DNA of 24,104 nt. It comes from Desulfobacca acetoxidans. Lineage in GTDB: Bacteria > Desulfobacterota > Desulfobaccia > Desulfobaccales > 0-14-0-80-60-11. The notes below the pieces were generated by a model, which had not been told where the DNA came from, ran no database searches, and worked only from the letters and a program-made list of their open reading frames with translations. The DNA is taken from the NCBI GenBank assembly GCA_022736495.1, contig DZCR01000026.1, forward strand, positions 3,519-27,622, given 5' to 3'. Shown here one piece after another: positions 15,254-22,847 of the stretch (its first letter is position 1; each line of letters starts with the position of its first letter). A program made the position numbers and the translations under genes.

Positions 15254-15523
15254 TTGGCCAGACATTTATCCGCCATGAAGCGGGCCCGACAGAACGAAAA
15301 ACGGCGGCTGCGCAACCAGAGCCGTAAAACCCGGATTAAAAACGTGGTGCGCCAGGTGCGCCAGGCGGTAGCCCAAAAAAATACCGAAGAGGCCCAGGCG
15401 GCCTTGCAGAGCGCCATCCCGGTGATCGCCCGGGTGGCGGGCAAAGGAACCCTTCACTGGCGGGCTGCGGCTCGCAAGATTTCCCGCCTCACCCGGCAGG
15501 TCAACGCCCTGCAAGGCGCTTAA
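15254..15523 (+). CDS. rpsT: 30S ribosomal protein S20; TTG start
   Basis: S20 binds 16S rRNA early in assembly of the small subunit. The protein is short and very basic, with the family pattern S-A-x-K-R-x-R-Q-N-E-K-R-R near the N-terminus and long Arg/Lys-rich helices. The start chosen is TTG 15254, not ATG 15248. The ribosome site GGAGG (15243-15247) directly touches ATG 15248, leaving no spacing, but lies 6 nt before the TTG. Reading from TTG gives MARHLSAMKRARQNEKRR, which fits the usual MANxxSAxKRxRQ opening. This gives 89 residues, the normal S20 length. It is convergent with holA. Confidence 0.93.
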   Translation: MARHLSAMKRARQNEKRRLRNQSRKTRIKNVVRQVRQAVAQKNTEEAQAALQSAIPVIARVAGKGTLHWRAAARKISRLTRQVNALQGA

Positions 15524-15567
15524 TAAGCCAGCACCCACAAAGCACCCCAAGCCCCAAGAAAATTTTT

Positions 15568-15604
15568 GGCGCCATGGCAACGCCAGGGCGCCTATAGGCT
15601 TTTT
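15568..15604. terminator. Probable two-way terminator between rpsT and holA
   Basis: An 11-bp stem with one mismatch, GGCGCCATGGC (15568-15578) and GCCAGGGCGCC (15582-15592), has a 3-nt loop. On the plus strand it is followed by TATAGGC and then T5 (15600-15604). On the minus strand it is followed by AAAAATTTTC. AAGAAAA before and TTTTCTT after could extend the pairing. It lies just where convergent transcripts from rpsT and holA must both end. Confidence 0.65.
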
Positions 15605-15633
15605 CTTGATGTCGTTGGTGGTTCGATGCTTCT

Positions 15634-16632
15634 CTACCCGGGGCCCATCTTGAGCAGCGTCCATTCCAGCCAGAGCCGGGGATTGCCGGTGCTGGTTTTG
15701 AGATGGTAATCCACCTGATGCAGCAAGGCCAGGTGCGCCTTGAGGGCCGTGGCGCTGAACCGGGCCGCCTGCTGGGTCAAAGGCTTCAATTTCCATTGGG
15801 GCAGGTTCAGGCTCCGGGCCAGTTCCGCTGGATTGCCGTCCGCGGCTTCCTTCACCCGGATGAGCATCCGCACCTGCCGGGCCAGCATCCCCAAAATCTT
15901 GGCCGGATGCTCACCCAGGTCCAGTAAATGACCCAGAGACGCCAGGCGCTGATGGAATCCCGACCCGCCCAAGGCATCCACCAGGGCAAAGATGTTGTAG
16001 GTCCGGCTGTGACTGGCCAACTGCGTCACCAGGGCCGGGGTCAGGGTATTTTCCGCTCCGGCATACAGGGCCAGTTTTTCCAACTCCTGGTTTAATTCCG
16101 CCAGATTGTCGCCCACCATCGCCACCAGGCGCTGGGCGGCCGCCAAGGCCAGGTTCTTGCCCTGCCGCCGGGCCTCCCGGGTCAGCCATTGGTAGAGCTC
16201 GCCTTCCCGCAGGCGGGGAAACCCCAAGGCCGCCTCTTCCCGGGCCAGACGTCCCCACACCGCGTGTTTCTCCACGTCCCGGGCCTTCAAGCCTTCGGCC
16301 AACAGCACCACCCAGGCCCGGGGCGCCGGGTGCTCCAGGTAGGCCGTGAGGGCCTGGAGTTGGACCGCGGGGTAGGCCTCCACCCGGCGCAGGATGAGCA
16401 ACTGCCCCGGTCCCCAGAGAGTGGCCGCCCGGGCCTCGGCCAAAAATTCCGCCAGCCCCACCTCCTGGGCCTCACGGAGCACCCGGCTCGGCGGCTCCCC
16501 CGCCACCTCCGTCAGCCCGGCCTCCAGGCGCAGCAGCGCCCGCTGCATCAAAAACTCCTCGTCCCCGTAAAAGAGGTAAACGGGCTTGAGGGCTTGGCGC
16601 TCTAAGTGGCGTTCTAAGATGGGATGGGACAT
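15634..16632 (-). CDS. holA: DNA polymerase III delta subunit
   Basis: HolA opens the beta sliding clamp as part of the clamp loader. The start at 16632 gives MSHPILERHLERQ, a typical opening, and 332 residues, the usual length. PVYLFYGDEEFLMQRAL near the N-terminus is the family hallmark at the head of the AAA+-like domain. The middle (TLWGPGQLLILRRVEA) and the C-terminal collar region (LNLPQWKLKPLTQQAARF) also fit. The frame is open 20 codons further upstream (to 16692), but that stretch enters a palindromic repeat. No strong ribosome site is seen. It is the last gene of the leuS-lptE-CBS-holA run and faces rpsT. Confidence 0.93.
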   Translation of the reverse strand: MSHPILERHLERQALKPVYLFYGDEEFLMQRALLRLEAGLTEVAGEPPSRVLREAQEVGLAEFLAEARAATLWGPGQLLILRRVEAYPAVQLQALTAYLEHPAPRAWVVLLAEGLKARDVEKHAVWGRLAREEAALGFPRLREGELYQWLTREARRQGKNLALAAAQRLVAMVGDNLAELNQELEKLALYAGAENTLTPALVTQLASHSRTYNIFALVDALGGSGFHQRLASLGHLLDLGEHPAKILGMLARQVRMLIRVKEAADGNPAELARSLNLPQWKLKPLTQQAARFSATALKAHLALLHQVDYHLKTSTGNPRLWLEWTLLKMGPG

Positions 16633-16663
16633 GGAAGCGACATATTTTTTAATATATTTATGC

Positions 16664-16759
16664 TGCCAAAAGTCTTTTATTCCCCCTCTCACCCTAGCCC
16701 TCTCCCCCCGCTGGGGCCCCGCTGGGGGGAGAGGGGATAAGAGGAAGAAACTTTTGGCA
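16664..16759. repeat. 96-bp nested inverted-repeat element upstream of holA (MITE-like)
   Basis: Perfect 10-bp ends TGCCAAAAGT (16664-16673) and ACTTTTGGCA (16750-16759) enclose a perfect 12-bp hairpin CCCTCTCCCCCC (16698-16709) and GGGGGGAGAGGG (16724-16735). The loop of that hairpin contains a palindrome, GGGGCCCC. The same arrangement, an AAAAGTC-type end followed by CCTCTCCC, is found in the island at 994-1047 and, degenerate, at 2350-2400. There is no coding capacity and no clear target duplication. It separates holA from the upstream CBS-like gene and so may contain or disturb holA's promoter. Confidence 0.75.
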
Positions 16760-16874
16760 ATCGCTACAATCTACGAGAATCGCATATTGGCTGACGGCTG
16801 GGCGAACGATGGTCCAAGCAAAAAAATCCCTGCGAGGGGGTATCTCGCAAGCAGGCATCAAAAAGTAGCCCTAC

Positions 16875-17612
16875 CTAACCTTCAGAATCCCCTACGAAAA
16901 TCTCTCCCATCATGTCCAGCATATCCAGGGTGCCCTTGAATTTCATTGACTGCTTATCTTCTACCACGATGAGTTTGGTGAATTGCTCTTTGAGCATAGT
17001 GTCAATGATAGACTGAAGATTTTGGTCGGCCGTCACTACCGTGGGCTTGCGAGGTTGCAGATCATCGACCGTGAGCCCCTGCAACCGTTCCCAGAGGCCA
17101 GGATCGTTCGGCCCGGGGCGTTTTTCCACTTCTTCCTCTATCTTTCTCAGGAAATCGTCAGCCGTGACCACCCCGGTCACCAATGCCTTTTGGGTTTGCG
17201 GGTCCATTTCCACCACTGCCAGAATAGGGAGACGGGAGGAGGTGACGTTATTGAGCGCCCGTAAAAAAGAAGTATCTTTGCCTACCTGGCCTCCGCTCCG
17301 AATCTTGGTTTGGATAGAGGAGCTTTCCATGGTCTTTTTCTTTAATTCCTTGCTCAGGACCTGGGTCAGGGGCATGGTTTTCATTACTATGGCCGCCCGG
17401 GCAAATCCTGCGGTGGCGGCTAGAAACACCACCAGATAGAAGGCCACCAACGGCAGACTGGCAATGAGTTTCAGCACATCCCCATTAACCTCGGTTTGAA
17501 GGCCGATCACCCCTTCTTTGTTAAGGACCCAGAGGATATAGACCATAACGACATAAGCGACCACCAGAAGAACAAAGGCTCCCACCGTAGGCCAGGTATA
17601 ACGCCCGTTCAT
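16875..17612 (-). CDS. Two-TM membrane protein with a C-terminal CBS-like pair
   Basis: A 245-residue protein. Two membrane segments (about 9-30 and 49-72) are followed by a linker rich in lysine and a cytosolic region resembling two CBS domains (about 98-160 and 178-240). The ends of the repeats, LPILAVVEMDPQTQKALVTGVVTADDF and FTKLIVVEDKQSMKFKGTLDMLDMM (landmarks only), show the strand-strand-helix ending typical of CBS. CBS pairs bind adenine nucleotides and control attached transporters or enzymes, but no such partner is fused here. ATG 17612 is preferred over TTG 17642 as a G-rich ribosome site lies about 10 nt before it. The gene lies between lptE and holA. Function unknown. Confidence 0.75.
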   Translation of the reverse strand: MNGRYTWPTVGAFVLLVVAYVVMVYILWVLNKEGVIGLQTEVNGDVLKLIASLPLVAFYLVVFLAATAGFARAAIVMKTMPLTQVLSKELKKKTMESSSIQTKIRSGGQVGKDTSFLRALNNVTSSRLPILAVVEMDPQTQKALVTGVVTADDFLRKIEEEVEKRPGPNDPGLWERLQGLTVDDLQPRKPTVVTADQNLQSIIDTMLKEQFTKLIVVEDKQSMKFKGTLDMLDMMGEIFVGDSEG

Positions 17613-17689
17613 TTTCCCAACCCCCTTTCTTTTCCCGCTCAAGTAAGGTTCACTGGAAAATTTTTATTAAAGGCTTACCCCTTAATCAA

Positions 17690-18205
17690 TCATATCACCA
17701 GTAACACTTTATCCAGCACCTTTCGGGCCAGCGTGACCGCGGCCCGCCGAATCCCTTCGGACCTGGTAGCTTCTCCGGCGTGATAATTGGGGTCCACCAC
17801 GTAATCTTCTGACAGGACCTGGGATTCCTTCCAGAGGACCTTGTCACCCTGCTTCTTCCGCAGGGTCAACTCGACCCTCAAGGTTACCCGGCGCACCGTG
17901 GACTGGGTGATGGAGTTGTAGGCCACCGACGAGTTATCCAGGGACCGGACCTTGCCTTCCAGCACGTATTCCGCGTCCCGGTCTCCCGGGACGACCTTTA
18001 CCGCCCTGGTCTGGGCAAAGGCGTTGATCAGTTCCGTGGCAAAGACGGCCTCCAGGCCCACCTCGGTGGAGCGATTGCCGAACAACGGAATAGCCAGGGT
18101 CGGCCGGTCCTGGGAATTGAGCGGCTCTGACCCCATAGGCCGATAGCCGCAGCCCCACAGGCTGACTATCAGTAACCAGAGCACCCCGAGGCGATAGATG
18201 GTCAT
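17690..18205 (-). CDS. lptE: LPS-assembly lipoprotein LptE
   Basis: LptE plugs the LptD barrel in the outer membrane and helps insert lipopolysaccharide. The 171-residue protein has a lipoprotein signal ending in SLWGC, with Cys19 as the lipid site, followed directly by GYRP, the motif seen in most LptE proteins (CGYxx). The segment LAIPLFGNRSTEVGLEAVFA, then TELINAF and the beta-strand-rich remainder match the family (PF04390-type fold, by memory). ATG 18205 is preceded by GAGGGAG, which overlaps the leuS stop, so the two are probably coupled. Position after leuS is the same as in E. coli, which strengthens the call. It implies an LPS-containing outer membrane. Confidence 0.92.
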   Translation of the reverse strand: MTIYRLGVLWLLIVSLWGCGYRPMGSEPLNSQDRPTLAIPLFGNRSTEVGLEAVFATELINAFAQTRAVKVVPGDRDAEYVLEGKVRSLDNSSVAYNSITQSTVRRVTLRVELTLRKKQGDKVLWKESQVLSEDYVVDPNYHAGEATRSEGIRRAAVTLARKVLDKVLLVI

Positions 18206-18215
18206 TCCCACTCCC

Positions 18216-20702
18216 TCACACCACAATACTGACCAGCTTGCGCCGGGCCAGGATCACTTTTTTGGGCGGCTGGCCCTGCAGCCATTTGGCAACGGCGGGG
18301 TCGGCCAGGGCCAGGTTTTTAAGGTCTTCATCCGTGGCCGAGGCCGGGACCTGGAGGCGGCTTCTCACCTTGCCGTTGACCTGGATAACCACCGTCAGGG
18401 TGGAGACGGTCAGGGCTTCGGCCTGGGCCTGGGGCCAGGGGACCTCCAGCAGCAGGGTCGTATGACCCAGGGCCTGCCACAATTCTTCGGCGATGTGGGG
18501 CACCATGGGGCTGACCAGGAGCAGAACGGCCTCCACCGCTTCCCGGAACACCCTTAAGGTAGTTTGTTCTTTAGGCAGATTTTCCACCGCCAGGTAGAAG
18601 GCGTTCACCAGTTCCATCACCGCCGCGATGGCGGTATTGAAGTGGAAGGAGTCCTCGATGTCCTCGGTCACCTTCTTGATGGTAGCGTGCACCTTATGGC
18701 GGAACTCGGAGAGCCCCTCGGGCAATTCCGTCCCGGCGCCCTGGTATGGCGGAACACCCTGAAGGTCCGGCAGCAGGTCCTGCACCAGGTTCCAGAGGCG
18801 CTGCAGAAAACGGGCGGAGCCGGCCACCCCCTGGTCGCTCCACTCCAGGTCTTTCTCCGGGGGCGCGGCGAACAGCAGGAACAGGCGGGTGGTATCGGTG
18901 CCGTATTCGGCGATCATGTACTCCGGGTCCACCACGTTGCCCTTGGATTTGGCCATCTTGGCCCCGTCCTTGAGGACCATGCCCTGGGTCAAAAGCCGCT
19001 GAAAGGGTTCGTCGATGGCCACCATCCCCAGGTCCCGCAGGACCTTGGTGAAAAAGCGGGCATACAGCAGATGCAGCACCGCGTGCTCGATGCCGCCGAT
19101 ATACTGGTCCACCGGGGCCCAGTAGTTCACCCGGGGTGGGTCCAGGACGCCCTCGGTATAGTCGGCGCAGGCGTAGCGCAGAAAATACCAGGAGGACTCC
19201 ACAAAGGTGTCCATGGTGTCCACTTCCCGCCGGGCCAGGCCCCCGCAGGCGGGGCAGGTCACCCGGTAAAACGACGGCAACTGCGCCAGGGGAGAGCCGC
19301 CCTCGCCGGTGATCTGAACATCCAGGGGCAGGACTACCGGCAGGTCTTTTTCTGGCACCGGCACCAAACCGCAACGCTTGCAGTAAATGATGGGGATGGG
19401 CGCGCCCCAATAGCGCTGCCGGGAGATGAGCCAATCCCGGAGGCGAAAATTCACCGTCTGTTTGCCCTGGCCTTTCTCTTCCAGGTGGGCGGCGATGGCC
19501 TCCTTGGCTACGGCGCTGGCCATTCCGGTAAACTGGCCGGAGTCCGCCAGAACGCCTTCGTCCTCGTAGGCGGCGGTGAGGTCCGCGGCCTTAAGCTTCT
19601 CCCCCTGTGGTTCGATCACCACCTTGATGGGCAAATCATATTTTTGGGCTAATTCGAAGTCCCGCTGGTCGTGGGCCGGGACCGCCATTACCGCGCCGGC
19701 GCCATACTCCATGAGCACAAAATTGGCCACATAGATGGGCATCTGCCCGCCGGTGACGGGGTTGACGCAATAGCTCCCGGTGAAGACTCCTTCCTTGGTG
19801 ACCTCCTCCAGCGCGCCCCGGCTGCGGTTCTGCGCCCGCCAGTACTCCACAAATTTTCCCACTGCTTCTTCCTGGCCAGTGCCCTGGGCCAGGGCCAGGG
19901 CCAGAGGATGCTCCGGGGCCAGGCTCATGAAAGTGGCCCCGAACAGGGTGTCAGCCCTGGTGGTGAAGACGGTGATGGGTTCGCCCCCTTGGGCCAGGGG
20001 AAAATAGATCTCGGCCCCCGGGGACTTGCCGATCCAGTGGCGCTGCATGGTGAGGACCCGCTCCGGCCAGTGGGTGAGCTGGTCCAGATCGGCCAGCAGT
20101 TCTTCGGCATAGGCCGTGATCTTGAAAAACCACTGGTTGAGTTCTTTCAGGTGCACCGGCGAATCGCAGCGCCAGCAAAGTCCCTCTTCCACCTGTTCGT
20201 TGGCCAGCACCGTCTGGCACTGTGGGCACCAGTTGACCGGGGCCTCTTTCTTGTACGCCAGCCCCCGGCGAAACATCTCGATGAATACCAACTGTTCCCA
20301 GCGGTAGTAATTCGGATCGCAGGTGGCCAGCTCCCGGGGCCAATCATAACTGTAGCCCAGTTCCTTGAGCTGGTTGCGCATGTAGGCGATATTGTCGTAG
20401 GTCCAGGCGGCGGGATGGAGCCCCCGGGCCATGGCGGCATTTTCAGCCGGGAGCCCGAAGGCATCCCAACCCATGGGATGGAGCACGTTGAAGCCCCGCA
20501 TCCGCTTGTACCGGGCCACCACATCCCCGATGGTATAGTTGCGCACGTGGCCCATGTGGATGCGCCCGGAAGGGTACGGGAACATCTCCAGGACGTAGTA
20601 TTTCGGACGAGACGGATCTTCTGTCGCATTAAACAGCCGCCGCTCCTTCCAGAGGCGCTGCCACTTGGCTTCCAGGGGGCGGGGTTCGTAACGAGGGGTC
20701 AT
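18216..20702 (-). CDS. leuS: Leucyl-tRNA synthetase
   Basis: A class I synthetase charging tRNA-Leu. At 828 residues it is slightly shorter than E. coli LeuS (860). The first catalytic motif is HMGH (49-52) in [15 protein letters not shown]. Two Cys-x-x-Cys pairs (NWCPQC and CWRC) form the zinc insert, and another set is at YCKRC/CPAC. The CP1 editing domain includes [11 protein letters not shown] and [14 protein letters not shown], with the editing aspartate. The second catalytic motif reads KMAKS (582-586) instead of KMSKS. The C-terminal anticodon and tRNA-binding parts are complete. ATG 20702 is chosen because AGGAG lies 6 nt before it; the frame is open 22 codons further upstream without a ribosome site. 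First gene of the minus-strand operon. Confidence 0.97.
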   Translation of the reverse strand: MTPRYEPRPLEAKWQRLWKERRLFNATEDPSRPKYYVLEMFPYPSGRIHMGHVRNYTIGDVVARYKRMRGFNVLHPMGWDAFGLPAENAAMARGLHPAAWTYDNIAYMRNQLKELGYSYDWPRELATCDPNYYRWEQLVFIEMFRRGLAYKKEAPVNWCPQCQTVLANEQVEEGLCWRCDSPVHLKELNQWFFKITAYAEELLADLDQLTHWPERVLTMQRHWIGKSPGAEIYFPLAQGGEPITVFTTRADTLFGATFMSLAPEHPLALALAQGTGQEEAVGKFVEYWRAQNRSRGALEEVTKEGVFTGSYCVNPVTGGQMPIYVANFVLMEYGAGAVMAVPAHDQRDFELAQKYDLPIKVVIEPQGEKLKAADLTAAYEDEGVLADSGQFTGMASAVAKEAIAAHLEEKGQGKQTVNFRLRDWLISRQRYWGAPIPIIYCKRCGLVPVPEKDLPVVLPLDVQITGEGGSPLAQLPSFYRVTCPACGGLARREVDTMDTFVESSWYFLRYACADYTEGVLDPPRVNYWAPVDQYIGGIEHAVLHLLYARFFTKVLRDLGMVAIDEPFQRLLTQGMVLKDGAKMAKSKGNVVDPEYMIAEYGTDTTRLFLLFAAPPEKDLEWSDQGVAGSARFLQRLWNLVQDLLPDLQGVPPYQGAGTELPEGLSEFRHKVHATIKKVTEDIEDSFHFNTAIAAVMELVNAFYLAVENLPKEQTTLRVFREAVEAVLLLVSPMVPHIAEELWQALGHTTLLLEVPWPQAQAEALTVSTLTVVIQVNGKVRSRLQVPASATDEDLKNLALADPAVAKWLQGQPPKKVILARRKLVSIVV

Positions 20703-20964
20703 GCAACACTCCTGATTCCAGGTTCCTTGAGATGTTAAAGTTATCACAGAAAGGGCCTCCCCGGCCAATTATTTAATCACGAAAATTCCGAGGCTGGCCG
20801 AGGTGGGGACGCTCTGGCAGGGGGGCGAGATTGCCGCGGCCCGGTCCCCCTGCTCCCGCAAGGTTGCCATCTTGGCGCGATATTTCCGGGCCGCGGCGGC
20901 CCGCCTCAAATCCTCCCTTATTGCGCCTCCTTGAATTTTACTGAATTTCTGGTAAGTTTTCCTT
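20703..20964. other. Divergent intergenic region between leuS and the glycosyltransferase
   Basis: These 262 bp must hold promoters for leuS (minus) and probably for the glycosyltransferase (plus), but I cannot point to a convincing -35/-10 pair on either strand. A minus-strand frame runs through it (20769-20996) and overlaps the glycosyltransferase start. That frame has no standard start codon placed behind its one good ribosome site (AGGAGG near 20931-20936 on the minus strand), and its product resembles nothing I recognise. Confidence 0.4.
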
Positions 20965-21831
20965 ATGGTGCCCTGGGTCAGCGTGATTATCCCCACCTAT
21001 AACCGGGCCGCACTGGTGACCGAAGCCGTGGCCTCGGTTAAAGCTCAAACCTTCCAGGACCTCGAGATCCTGGTGGTGGATGACGGCTCCACGGATGATA
21101 CCGCCGCGGCCCTGGCCCCCTGGGAGGATGTCAGGTTGTTACGACAGCCTCGTCGCAGAGGGGTGGCCGCCGCTCGGAACCTGGGTGCGGCCGCGGCCCG
21201 GGGCGAGTGGCTGGCCTTCCTGGATTCGGACGACCTGTGGCTGCCCGAAAAACTCGCCCGGCAAATGGCCTATCTTGGGGAGCGGCCAGGCTTGCTCCTC
21301 TGCCAGACCGATGAAATTTGGGTGCGGCATGGCGTTCGGGTGAATAAGCCGGCAAGCCACCGGAAAGTGGCGGGCAGGATCTTTCTGCCATCGCTTACGC
21401 GCTGCATGGTGAGCCCGTCGGCAGTGGTTCTGCACCGGCGGTTGCTGGCGGACCACGATGGTTTTGACGAAGATTTGCCCGCGGCTGAAGACTATGATCT
21501 CTGGCTGCGGCTAAGCTGGCGCTACCAAGTCGGACTGGTGGAGGCGCCCTTGATAATCAAGCGGGGCGGCCATGCGGACCAGCTCTCCGGCCAATGGGGC
21601 CTCGACCGGTTCCGCATCCGGGCCCTGGTCAAGCTGCTGGGGGACGCGGACCTGCCCGCGCCCTATGTCCGGGCGGCCCGCCGGACGCTGGCCCACAAAT
21701 GCGCCATCTACGCCCAGGGGTGTGAAAAGCGCGGCAAAGACGCCGAAGCCCGGTTCTACCGGGATTTGGGCGAGCGGCAAGATCTCTTCGAACCCACAAC
21801 CTATGGATTTCTGGATGCACCGACGCTTTAG
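20965..21831 (+). CDS. Family 2 glycosyltransferase
   Basis: A 288-residue GT-A fold glycosyltransferase. VSVIIPTYNRAALVTEAVAS (5-24) is the family opening, ILVVDDGSTDDT (35-46) binds the nucleotide sugar, AAARNLGAAAARGEWLAFLD (68-87) leads into the metal-binding DSDD (87-90), and EDYDLWLRLS is the usual catalytic-base region. It transfers a sugar from a nucleotide donor to a surface polysaccharide or lipid-linked glycan; the substrates are unknown. No membrane segment is visible, so it is cytosolic or peripheral. ATG 20965 has only a weak ribosome site; GTG 20968 is also possible. It stands alone rather than in a polysaccharide cluster. Confidence 0.9.
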   Translation: MVPWVSVIIPTYNRAALVTEAVASVKAQTFQDLEILVVDDGSTDDTAAALAPWEDVRLLRQPRRRGVAAARNLGAAAARGEWLAFLDSDDLWLPEKLARQMAYLGERPGLLLCQTDEIWVRHGVRVNKPASHRKVAGRIFLPSLTRCMVSPSAVVLHRRLLADHDGFDEDLPAAEDYDLWLRLSWRYQVGLVEAPLIIKRGGHADQLSGQWGLDRFRIRALVKLLGDADLPAPYVRAARRTLAHKCAIYAQGCEKRGKDAEARFYRDLGERQDLFEPTTYGFLDAPTL

Positions 21832-21991
21832 GGAAGAGTCTGTTCACAGGCTCCCTGAGTGAAGCACAGCGCCAGGCCTTACTCCAGGCCGCGCACCTCT
21901 GCCCTGTGCATCAGGCCTTATCCGGAAAAATCTCGTTTAACAGCACGTCGGCTTAAAGAAAAATTTTACCAGACACCCCAAGGAGGTAGCT

Positions 21992-22565
21992 ATGGACTTG
22001 TATGATGCCATTCACCATCGCCGTAGTCACCGGATGTACAAACCCGACTTGCCGAGCCGGGAAGTAATTTGGAAAAGGTAATCGACGCCGCCCTCTGGGC
22101 TCCCTCCGGGACCAACGCCCAGGCTTGGGAGATCATGCTGATAGCCGGCAAGATCCGTGATGAGTTTGTGGAACTGGCGAGCCAGGCCACCAAATTTCTC
22201 TGAATTGCAGAAAGCCGGCATTCCGGAAAAGGGGCAGGAGTTGGTGATGAAGTTTTTCAAAAATCTGGGAGGCGCCCCAGTGGTCATCGCGGTGACCATC
22301 AATAAAAATGCCGATCCCGGCATGCACGTGGCCAACATCCAGAAGAGCGGCGCCGCCCTTTTCCAGAACCTGCTCCTGGCCGCCCACGCCGAAGGCTTGG
22401 GCACCTGCTGGATGACCGGGGCCAATTACCTGGAAAAAGAGATCTTGAAGTTTTTTGGGGAAAGAGGACCAGCAACTGCTGGCCATCACCCCCATCGGCT
22501 ACTCCGCCAAGGAACCGCCGGCGCCGCCTCGAAAAGGGCGGGAAGTTCGCTGGCTGGGGTTTTAA
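21992..22565 (+). pseudogene. Nitroreductase-family gene broken by three frameshifts
   Basis: Translation from ATG 21992 (AGGAGGT ribosome site 5 nt before) gives MDLYDAIHHRRSHRMYKPDL, the FMN-binding start of a nitroreductase, but soon stops at 22079-22081. The protein continues in another frame (LEKVIDAALWAPSGTNAQ, about 22069-22195), returns to the first frame (ELQKAGIPEKGQELV to LLLAAHAEGLGTCWMTGANY, about 22199-22457), and finishes in the third frame (LLAITPIGYSAKEPPAPPRK, ending at TAA 22563-22565). Each break fits a single-base indel in a short homopolymer: one A lost near 22065, one T gained near 22197, one G gained in GGGG at 22457-22460. Joined, the parts give a normal family member of about 190 residues. 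It is either recently inactivated or affected by sequence error. Confidence 0.88.
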
Positions 22566-22847
22566 ATGAGAGTTGTTAGAAGCCAGTTGTCGCTTAGCGG
22601 ATAGAAAAGTGAAAGTCCGGCTGTGTACCTGACAATTGACCTGAGTCGAGGGGTAGTAACCCGTAGTTTTTGTGGGGGCGCGGCGTGCCGTGCCCCTCTT
22701 GTCTTGCCCTGCCGGAAATAATCTGACAAAATTATATGATTATGCTGCCATAATAGGCAGACCTGTCTGGTGGGGCTAGGTCATCGCAGCCATTCCCAGG
22801 AGTTTGGTCCCGCTTTCCTCAATTAAACTAATCGGAGAGATACATTC
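22566..22847. other. Non-coding stretch before tyrS with one palindromic repeat
   Basis: No supported gene lies in these 282 bp. They hold the repeat at 22674-22697, a small GGGT/ACCC hairpin with a trailing T5 at about 22650-22671 that might act as a weak terminator, and an AT-rich part (about 22716-22745) that could contain the tyrS promoter. I looked for a T-box specifier and the AGGGTGGNACCGCG antiterminator motif and did not see them. Confidence 0.4.
22674..22697. repeat. GGGGCGCGGC palindrome related to the lysA-dapF repeat
   Basis: GGGGCGCGGC (22675-22684) pairs with GCCGTGCCCC (22687-22696), with one mismatch and a 2-nt loop. The GTGGGGGCG opening and GCCCC closing match the outer part of the palindrome at 7252-7278, so it seems to be a shorter member of that family. 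Confidence 0.6.

Noticed and set aside
16586..16939. Plus-strand frame crossing the repeat upstream of holA
   Set aside because: It begins inside holA, crosses the nested repeat and ends in the CBS-like gene; there is no ribosome site or domain.
18564..20738. Long plus-strand frames opposite leuS
   Set aside because: These are antisense to leuS, whose motifs are complete; the translations are His/Gly/Gln-rich and show no domain.
20769..20996. Minus-strand frame of 75 codons between leuS and the glycosyltransferase
   Set aside because: It overlaps the glycosyltransferase start. The only good ribosome site is followed by ATA, not a normal start, and the product resembles no family I know.
22566..22847. 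T-box riboswitch upstream of tyrS
   Set aside because: The conserved antiterminator sequence is not present and no strong terminator/antiterminator pair is visible.
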